From assembly GCA_012798185.1 (NCBI GenBank), contig JAAZNS010000477.1, forward strand, positions 1-5,281: a stretch of DNA of 5,281 bases, in the 5' to 3' direction. The stretch's first letter is position 1. The number at the start of each line of letters is the position of its first letter. The position numbers and the translations under genes were made by a program. Shown piece by piece: positions 1-5,281 of the stretch. The notes beneath the pieces are model-generated. The model was not told the DNA's origin. It saw only the letters and a program-made list of their open reading frames with translations, and searched no databases. The DNA is from Chloroflexota bacterium. GTDB lineage: Bacteria > Chloroflexota > Anaerolineae > Anaerolineales > UBA4823.

Positions 1-404
1 AGCAAATTGCCGCTGCCATTCTCTTCGGTTGTCAATGCAGAAGGACCTTCGGGTTGTTCGGTGGTGAGGGGTTGCGCCTCTCCCCCTTCAGATGTAGAAG
101 CTTGCTCTCCCTGCTTAGTAAGCAACGCTTGCTGCGTTGCCAGCATGCTCTGCTGTTGGGCTAAAATCGTTGCCTGAACATTTTGGGCTTCCTGCGTTGC
201 TTGCTGAGCCATTGAGGTTGATTGAAGATTCATTGCTGCGACAGTGCTCTCCAGGGATTGTTGCGAATCTCCACTTTCGGATGAGGATAATCCGGGCAAT
301 GTGCATGCGGAAATTAGAGCGACTATGATACCAAAAATAAATATTGAAAAGAAATACTTTTGGAGCATTGAATCCTGTTGAACGCATTTTAATATGGGTT
401 TCAT
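1..404 (-). CDS. Predicted secreted lipoprotein with Gln/Ala-rich helix (3' end outside window)
   Basis: An open frame runs from ATG at 404 to the left edge with no stop: 134 complete codons seen, C-terminus missing. Residues 1-17 are a polar n-region with two Lys before the core, about 18-31 are hydrophobic (YFFSIFIFGIIVALI), and ISAC ends in Cys34. This is a good type II signal peptide lipobox, so the mature protein should be lipid-anchored outside the cytoplasmic membrane. After a short Ser/Gly linker, residues about 50-98 are rich in Gln, Ala, Met and Leu without Pro or Gly, which suggests a long helix or coiled coil. Residues about 99-134 are a Glu/Thr/Pro/Gly-rich, probably disordered stretch. 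Start choice: GGAGGA lies 6 nt before this ATG. An in-frame ATG at 368 (Met13) would give a more usual 22-residue signal peptide but has only a weak AGGA upstream. No enzymatic domain is visible and the function is unknown. The gene lies 118 nt after the PBP-like gene on the same strand. Confidence 0.8.
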   Translation of the reverse strand, partial: MKPILKCVQQDSMLQKYFFSIFIFGIIVALISACTLPGLSSSESGDSQQSLESTVAAMNLQSTSMAQQATQEAQNVQATILAQQQSMLATQQALLTKQGEQASTSEGGEAQPLTTEQPEGPSALTTEENGSGNL

Positions 405-410
405 AACAAA

Positions 411-416
411 TCCTCC
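411..416 (-). promoter_or_regulatory. Strong Shine-Dalgarno site of the lipoprotein gene
   Basis: The minus strand reads GGAGGA, then 6 nt (TTTGTT), then the ATG at 404. This near-consensus site fixes the start at 404 rather than the internal ATG at 368. It contrasts with recN and the PBP-like gene, neither of which has a recognisable Shine-Dalgarno sequence in front of its start. Confidence 0.8.
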
Positions 417-464
417 ACCAAAATCCAAATTCGGAATCTCACTTTAGAAAGCGAAATACTAATA

Positions 465-482
465 TTGGTATTCTAATACCAA
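465..482. repeat. Perfect 18-bp palindrome TTGGTATT-CT-AATACCAA
   Basis: Two perfectly complementary 8-base arms (TTGGTATT and AATACCAA) are separated by 2 bases, in the gap between the PBP-like gene and the lipoprotein gene. As RNA it could form at most a 7-bp AT-rich stem with a 4-nt loop. No run of T follows it on the minus strand, so it is a poor intrinsic terminator. Its size and symmetry suit an operator for a dimeric helix-turn-helix regulator. It overlaps the predicted transcription start of the candidate promoter at 485-514, where a bound repressor would block initiation. The operator role is inference; the symmetry is directly visible. Confidence 0.5.
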
Positions 483-484
483 GT

Positions 485-514
485 AACATAAAGAAGAACT
501 GATTAAGCTATCAA
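485..514 (-). promoter_or_regulatory. Candidate sigma-70-type promoter for the lipoprotein gene
   Basis: On the minus strand, TTGATA at 514-509 matches 5 of 6 bases of the TTGACA -35 consensus. After an 18-nt spacer, TATGTT at 490-485 matches 4 of 6 of TATAAT. Transcription would start near 478, inside the palindrome at 465-482, giving a leader of about 75 nt. In such AT-rich DNA these matches can arise by chance, and read-through from the recN/PBP unit is also possible because no convincing terminator is seen between the genes. Confidence 0.3.
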
Positions 515-522
515 TTAAGTAA

Positions 523-3462
523 CTATTGTGATACCGTAAAATTGATGGTTGTTTCAGTAATGTTTCCTGCTAAATCCGTCGATTTCGCTGTCAAGGTATG
601 AGATCCATTTTTTGCATCCCAAGAGTATGCATATGGTGTCTGATAAAGCGTAGTCAATAGAACATCATCGAGATAAATTTCCACGGTTTGAATTCCCAGG
701 TTGTCTGTGGCATCCAAACGTAATGTTAATACTTGTTTATTACCAAGGGAAATATTTTGTTCAGCTTGGGGATATAGGATCGATATTTGCGGGGGCTGGT
801 TATCGACGGTCACTTGTGAGAATGCATTTTCGATACGGTTGTCATTTCGAACAACTGTCAATTGAATTGCATACAAACCTTCCATATTGCTTGTATCCCA
901 CTGAATTAATTCATCATTGAATATTGGTTTTGATATGTCCTCACCAATTTGTAGCCATTGCGCAGGGTTTACCCCTTTTCCTACTTGCACTCGATAGTAT
1001 TGAAAATTATCGCCTGCTGCTATTCCCTTGATAGAAACCAATCCGCTTACATATGAGAATAATTTGGGTGATGTAATAACAGCATTTCTATTTGAATTAT
1101 TTTGGGGTGAGATAATGTCATAAGAATTAGGGGGAACTTCATATCCTGAGGCAATTGCCCAGTTTAGCGCCTCGGTAGGGAAATCGATAAAGATCTTTTT
1201 CACGATAAAATCGGCGGGTGTGAAGACCGTAGCCAGTAACCCCGTCTCTTTATTTACTTCCAGGCTGCGATATAGGTTATCTGGTTCAGTTGGCTCAGTG
1301 CCCTCTAAGAAGATTTCTTTAACGGTCGCTGGACAATTGGTTGTCGGCAACATTCCCGAAAGATCACATACTATGGAATTTGAAATTCCAGGGGGAATTA
1401 CCCAAGCAGAAGGCGGAATGGTTTTTGATGCATATTGGATAATAGCCCGCCATATAGAGGATGATACATCAGGAGAGGATATTTCGTTCGAAGGATTATC
1501 TCCTCCCGTCCAGACGCTTACCAACAAATCTGGAGTGTATCCGATCGTCCAGGCGCTCAAGTCATCTGACCTCGTTTTTCCTTGTTTAGCTGCTGATTGA
1601 AATCCCACTTCCAGTACATTGGGATGTCCTAAGGTTTGCCAGGTAGCAGCTTTATCACTGAGAGTATGATTAATCAAATATGCTAATTGAGGGGTGATCA
1701 CTGATTTCTCAATTGTGTTCTCTTTACCGTCGAACCAAATATTTCCCTGGTCATCTTCAACAAAGAGTATGGAGGCAGGTTTTATATCTGTCGATGTTTG
1801 ATTATTTCCTGAAATCGAATCCACCCAACCAGTTTGAATACCCTGATTTGCGAATACCATATACAACTGGCTTATATCGATGAGTGAGGTCCTTAAACTT
1901 AATAAGGCATCGAAACTAGCAATATTATTCGATATTTCATCAATCGGTAGTCCGAATTGCTTAGATATTGAAAATATATTTTCAGCGCCAATTTGTGTTA
2001 GGATATTACTGGCAGGAGTCAGGTAGTCGTTTGCCATGGCAATACGTAACCGCATAGGACCGTGAAAAACGTTATCTGGTTTTAATAATGTAAATGGGTC
2101 TTTGGGTGGAATATCCCAAACTAAAGAAGATAATGTGTAGCCGCGGGTAAGTGCAGCCAGATAGATCAGGGGAGTCAAAATTGTGCCGGATGAGTGCTTT
2201 TGCCAAACAACATTACTAGAATAGGCTCCTGGAAACCAATTTGATTTCTGATTGCCGCCTGCACTGGTAAATGCTAAAATCTCTCCGGTTTTTGGATCTA
2301 TCATGATTAAACCGGCAGATATTGATTGATCTGGGGCTATTTTTTCTCCAGCCAGTGTGGGGAGTAAACGCGCGGCTATACATTCTTCTCCGCTGGAGGT
2401 AAGAATTGGATCGGTCATTCCCCGTAATTGGCTTATTTTGGTCGAAATGGTGCATTCGGATTGAATTTGAAGCTCGTAGTTTATTGTGCTGATAATATTA
2501 AACCCGCCATGTTTGATCCTACGCAAACTTATTAATTTATCAAGCTGCAACAGGGTGTAATCGATAAAATCAGGTGCAATTGTATTCGATACATAGTTTG
2601 GTTTAGCAAAAACGAAAGAGTCTTTTGGCTGCTGATTGATTTGATCTTGAGATATCCAACCTTGCGCCAGCATGGCTTGTAGAATTTTCTGACCTCGTTC
2701 TAAAGCAATTGAAGGCGCATCCCATGGGTTAAGCATTGGGGCTTCTGCTGTGGCAGCTAAAATTGCTGCTTCTGTCAGAGTTATATTACCTGCTTCCTTG
2801 TTAAAGTATACTCTTGCTGCCGATGCGGCACCAAGGGCGTAATTTCCATAATCAGCATAATTGATAAACCATTCTAAAATTTTTTCTTTGCCATAAAGAG
2901 AAGTTATCTGCACTGCCAATAATTTTTCGCGCAGAGATTTTCTAATGCCGGCTGGTTCTTGCCATAGTAAATAATCACTCACCAGGCGCTGTGCAATTGT
3001 GGGATGTTCTTGGGAAAAGATATCCTTCCATGAATAACCTGGATGATCCCAAAAACCAGGGTCGCTGGCAGCTATGGTGGTCAATAAAAGTATCGGCGGA
3101 ATGCTTTGGAAATGGAGATCATCAAATTTCTGATTCAGTAACACTGGATTGGATGTCAGATAAACGTTTTCTTTGATTGCCGGATTTTTTAATTCAGCCA
3201 GCAAATGTTCCCCGCTTCGATCGTAGATTTTTGTAGGTTGAATGATTTTTCCGTTAGAAGGGTCTAATAGGGTGGATAAAACTTGAGGGGAGGGTAAATC
3301 TTCGGTGATATTTGCATAAACCCAGGCAAGGGAGAGAATGAATATAAAAAAGGAAAAACTAAGTATTAAACTGCAAGATAATCCCAGTTTTAGACTGTAA
3401 TCGCGCCGTCTATTGTGTCGTTTTCGGCGCCTTATATACATGAGCTTATTTGAAGCAGCCAT
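523..3462 (-). CDS. PBP1C-like class A penicillin-binding protein homologue, catalytic motifs of both domains lost (predicted pseudoenzyme)
   Basis: This 979-residue protein has the class A PBP layout: an Arg-rich cytoplasmic start (residues 11-20), one membrane helix (about 24-50), a family-51 glycosyltransferase-like domain (about 115-265), a transpeptidase-like domain (about 317-680), a linker with Cys699 and Cys710, and two Ig-like beta domains (about 785-887 and 888-978). Family members polymerise and cross-link peptidoglycan outside the membrane. The fold is recognisable (SDPGFWDHPG, GKEKILEWFIN, ARVYFNKEA; TPLIYLAAL, AWTIGYTPDLLVSVWTGGD), but the catalytic Glu of the E-D-x-x-F-x-x-H motif is Ser133, SxxK is T427-I-L-T430, SxN is D479-Y-L481, and KTG is K626-Q-G. 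GGSTITQQ is reduced to EHPTIAQR (152-159), while Glu179 of the third glycosyltransferase motif remains. The frame is uninterrupted. The ATG follows the recN stop by 2 nt with no Shine-Dalgarno site, so translational coupling is likely; Met8 is a possible alternative start. The family call is firm; loss of activity is a strong inference, and the role is unknown. Confidence 0.88.
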   Translation of the reverse strand: MAASNKLMYIRRRKRHNRRRDYSLKLGLSCSLILSFSFFIFILSLAWVYANITEDLPSPQVLSTLLDPSNGKIIQPTKIYDRSGEHLLAELKNPAIKENVYLTSNPVLLNQKFDDLHFQSIPPILLLTTIAASDPGFWDHPGYSWKDIFSQEHPTIAQRLVSDYLLWQEPAGIRKSLREKLLAVQITSLYGKEKILEWFINYADYGNYALGAASAARVYFNKEAGNITLTEAAILAATAEAPMLNPWDAPSIALERGQKILQAMLAQGWISQDQINQQPKDSFVFAKPNYVSNTIAPDFIDYTLLQLDKLISLRRIKHGGFNIISTINYELQIQSECTISTKISQLRGMTDPILTSSGEECIAARLLPTLAGEKIAPDQSISAGLIMIDPKTGEILAFTSAGGNQKSNWFPGAYSSNVVWQKHSSGTILTPLIYLAALTRGYTLSSLVWDIPPKDPFTLLKPDNVFHGPMRLRIAMANDYLTPASNILTQIGAENIFSISKQFGLPIDEISNNIASFDALLSLRTSLIDISQLYMVFANQGIQTGWVDSISGNNQTSTDIKPASILFVEDDQGNIWFDGKENTIEKSVITPQLAYLINHTLSDKAATWQTLGHPNVLEVGFQSAAKQGKTRSDDLSAWTIGYTPDLLVSVWTGGDNPSNEISSPDVSSSIWRAIIQYASKTIPPSAWVIPPGISNSIVCDLSGMLPTTNCPATVKEIFLEGTEPTEPDNLYRSLEVNKETGLLATVFTPADFIVKKIFIDFPTEALNWAIASGYEVPPNSYDIISPQNNSNRNAVITSPKLFSYVSGLVSIKGIAAGDNFQYYRVQVGKGVNPAQWLQIGEDISKPIFNDELIQWDTSNMEGLYAIQLTVVRNDNRIENAFSQVTVDNQPPQISILYPQAEQNISLGNKQVLTLRLDATDNLGIQTVEIYLDDVLLTTLYQTPYAYSWDAKNGSHTLTAKSTDLAGNITETTINFTVSQ

Positions 3463-3464
3463 TT

Positions 3465-5195
3465 TTAATTAGCAAATTTTTTTTGAGAAACCGTTTCCAA
3501 TAATTCTTTCGCCGATTGCAGCGTTCCCTGACTGATTTCACCAAACATTAATGCTAATTCATTAAGGCGGTTCTCGCCTTTTAATTGAGTGATTTTCGTC
3601 AGTGTTCTTCCTTCTTCCACTACCTTATAAACATGAAAATGCTGATTTCCAAAAGCAGCTAATTGAGGCAGGTGGGTGACGCAAAAGACTTGATGGTCAC
3701 GTGAAAGCTGCCATAACTTTTGACCAATTATGATTCCCACTCTTCCGCCAATGCCTTGATCAATTTCATCGAAGATCAGGGTTGGTATAGTGTCGGCAGC
3801 TGCTAGAACATTTTTCAATGCAAGCATGAGACGGGATGTTTCGCCTCCGGAGGCGATTCTCACCAAAGGTTTAAGCCCTTCCCCCGGGTTGGGAGCAATT
3901 AGAAATTCGACTTTTTCGAAGCCTGAACTGTCGTAGGCTACTTTTCGGTTATCCGAAAGTAAGACACCTTGTGGATCTAATTTTTGTGTAAAATCAACTT
4001 TAAAATCCACATTCTCCATATTCAAATCGCTCAATTCGCTTTCGATTTTCGTTGAAAGTAAATCAGCATGAACATGGCGTTTATGAGAAAGCGTTTCGCC
4101 AGCTTCTATTAATTGAGTGAGTAGATCTTGTTCTTCTTTTTCCAGTTGCTTGATCAATTCGCCTGCATGAGATATTGTTTCCAATTCTTGCTGAGCTTTT
4201 TTCGAGAACTCTAATATCGCTTCAATCGAATCGCCGTATTTTCTTTTCAGGGTTTGGATCAATCCCAAGCGTTCTTCGATTTGCTCTAAACGTTTTGGAT
4301 TGAATTCAATGCTTTCCTGATAATTGCGTAGTTGATAGATTAAATCTGTTAATTGATCGAATGCCGCCTGTGTTTGTTCCAACAGGAAGCTTTGACTTTG
4401 ATCGAGACGGATAAGGTTTTGTAATTCATGCAAAGTTCGACCAATAAGATCGGTAACCGAAGACGTTTCAGGAGAGCCTTCATCTACCATCTGTAATATC
4501 ACCTGAATGATATTAGACAGATTTTCAGCATTTGCCAAGCGGTTGCGCTCGTTGCGTAGTTCGATTTCATCAACTTCCTGAAGCCGTGCTGATTCGATTT
4601 CATTTATTTGATATTTTAGCAAGTCAATTTTCCGCGTGGCGTCTTGTTCTTGTTGGCGCAGTTCAGTAAGGCGATGCTTTATTGATTGTAAAGACCGATA
4701 GATAGTTCTATATTTCTCCAGCTCTTGCTGTGCGTTTGAGAAATGATCCAACAATTCGATATGGTGATTAACTTGAAGTAATGACAGGTGTTCGGATTGA
4801 CCATGAATATCTACCAGTTTTTCCCCCAGCTGGCGTAAAAACGATGTTTGAACAGGTCGACCATTGATCCGGGCAACACTTCTGCCATTGGTACGAATTT
4901 CACGAGATAATGTGAGGTAATTTGGATCTTCGAGCAGCTCTTCACGTTCTAAGATCGGGTGAAGCGATGAAAATAGTGAATTTGGAATTTTAAAGCTGCC
5001 TTCAACAATGGCTCTCTCTGCACCAGCTCGCACTAGGGTTATATCAGCACGACCTCCCAATAAAGTTTCAACAGCATCGATCAGGATCGATTTACCGGCG
5101 CCGGTCTCACCGGTAAACATAATCAAACCTGAATCCAATGTCAAATCAAGCTGGTCAATAATGGCGAAATTTTCGATATGTAATTCGCTCAGCAT
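3465..5195 (-). CDS. recN: DNA repair protein RecN
   Basis: RecN is a cytoplasmic SMC-like ATPase that acts in recombinational repair of DNA double-strand breaks. The 576-residue product has the usual length and every expected element. These are the typical start (LHIENFAIIDQL), Walker A GETGAGKS at 29-36, DIHGQSEH at 129-136 (Q-loop region), long Gln/Glu/Leu-rich coiled-coil arms at about 152-385, the ABC signature ASGGETSRL at 448-456, Walker B TLIFDEIDQGIGG at 472-484 with Asp476 and Glu477, and the H-loop His508 in VTHLPQLAAF. The ATP-binding head is thus split between the two ends, as in SMC proteins. The start at 5195 is set by alignment of the conserved N-terminus; the upstream ACAATTACT has no Shine-Dalgarno match. 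The gene is first in a pair with the PBP-like gene, separated by 2 nt. RecN is often damage-inducible, but no canonical LexA box (CTGT-N8-ACAG or GAAC-N4-GTTC) is visible in the 86 nt available upstream. Confidence 0.97.
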   Translation of the reverse strand: MLSELHIENFAIIDQLDLTLDSGLIMFTGETGAGKSILIDAVETLLGGRADITLVRAGAERAIVEGSFKIPNSLFSSLHPILEREELLEDPNYLTLSREIRTNGRSVARINGRPVQTSFLRQLGEKLVDIHGQSEHLSLLQVNHHIELLDHFSNAQQELEKYRTIYRSLQSIKHRLTELRQQEQDATRKIDLLKYQINEIESARLQEVDEIELRNERNRLANAENLSNIIQVILQMVDEGSPETSSVTDLIGRTLHELQNLIRLDQSQSFLLEQTQAAFDQLTDLIYQLRNYQESIEFNPKRLEQIEERLGLIQTLKRKYGDSIEAILEFSKKAQQELETISHAGELIKQLEKEEQDLLTQLIEAGETLSHKRHVHADLLSTKIESELSDLNMENVDFKVDFTQKLDPQGVLLSDNRKVAYDSSGFEKVEFLIAPNPGEGLKPLVRIASGGETSRLMLALKNVLAAADTIPTLIFDEIDQGIGGRVGIIIGQKLWQLSRDHQVFCVTHLPQLAAFGNQHFHVYKVVEEGRTLTKITQLKGENRLNELALMFGEISQGTLQSAKELLETVSQKKFAN

Positions 5196-5243
5196 AGTAA
5201 TTGTTTATTATTGCGTTGAATTATCCAATTTTTATCCCAGACA

Positions 5244-5272
5244 TACGGTAATATACTGTGGATGTTACCGTA
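5244..5272. repeat. Inverted repeat TACGGTAA-N13-TTACCGTA upstream of recN
   Basis: Two perfect 8-base inverted arms (5244-5251 and 5265-5272) are separated by 13 bases, with arm centres exactly 21 bp apart, about two turns of B-DNA. The spacer edge contains an AT-rich hexamer that reads TATATT on the minus strand (5255-5250), a 5-of-6 match to a -10 box. If used, it would start transcription near 5243 and leave a leader of about 48 nt before recN. No good -35 box is found at the right distance. The arrangement suits a regulator binding two half-sites on one DNA face over the recN promoter. The regulator's identity is unknown, and the region to the right is cut off by the window edge. Confidence 0.45.
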
Positions 5273-5281
5273 AATGCGTAC

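Noticed and set aside
115..387. A 90-codon closed minus-strand frame overlapping the lipoprotein gene
   Set aside because: It has no convincing ribosome binding site and a composition unlike a real protein. The overlapping frame from 404 has a strong Shine-Dalgarno site, a signal peptide and a lipobox.
465..482. Intrinsic terminator after the PBP-like gene
   Set aside because: The stem is short and AT-rich and is not followed by a T-run on the minus strand.
531..540. A further copy of the recN-leader motif (ATACCGTAAA) at the end of the PBP-like gene
   Set aside because: It is a single half-site within the last coding codons (FTVSQ) with no inverted partner nearby, so it is most likely coincidence.
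1220..1600. A 126-codon plus-strand open frame
   Set aside because: It lies antisense inside the conserved transpeptidase-like region of the PBP-like gene, resembles no family I recognise and has no supporting signals; it is a shadow frame.
2216..2455. A 79-codon minus-strand frame in another register inside the PBP-like gene
   Set aside because: It is fully contained in the well-conserved main frame and has no domain of its own, so it is a shadow rather than evidence of a frameshift.
523..3462. Interpreting the PBP-like gene as a decaying pseudogene
   Set aside because: There is no internal stop or frameshift across 979 codons, domain order and framework motifs are kept, and the substitutions cluster at catalytic positions. 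This fits a maintained pseudoenzyme better than random decay.

Overview
The window holds three same-strand (minus) genes from a bacterium with a moderately AT-rich genome (about 40% GC by eye). From right to left, in the direction of transcription, they are a complete recN; a complete 979-codon gene for a membrane-anchored protein built like a bifunctional (class A / PBP1C-like) penicillin-binding protein; and the first 134 codons of a lipoprotein gene that runs off the left edge. The PBP linker after the transpeptidase-like domain (a Cys pair, then GTEPTEPD and TGLLATVFTP) resembles, from memory, family-51 glycosyltransferase/PBP proteins of Chloroflexota. A Chloroflexota (Anaerolineae-like) origin is therefore my best guess, but it is an unverified inference.

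Layout: positions 5196-5281 are a short non-coding leader upstream of recN, with a clear inverted repeat (5244-5272). recN occupies 5195-3465. The PBP-like gene starts 2 nt after the recN stop and occupies 3462-523, so the two form a tight transcription unit. Positions 522-405 are a 118-nt gap with a perfect 18-bp palindrome, a candidate promoter and a strong Shine-Dalgarno site. The lipoprotein gene starts at 404 and is still open at position 1.

The most notable content is the PBP-like protein. Its fold-defining sequence and domain order are intact, but the catalytic motifs of both enzymatic domains are substituted. The glycosyltransferase catalytic Glu is Ser133. The transpeptidase SxxK motif reads TILT, SxN reads DYL, and KTG reads KQG. 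The reading frame is uninterrupted, so it looks like a maintained pseudoenzyme rather than a decaying gene. Its tail carries two immunoglobulin-like beta-sandwich domains. A structural, scaffolding or ligand-sensing role in the cell envelope is a plausible inference.

RecN is a cytoplasmic SMC-like double-strand-break repair ATPase with all its motifs intact. No functional link between RecN and the PBP-like protein can be read from the sequence beyond co-transcription.
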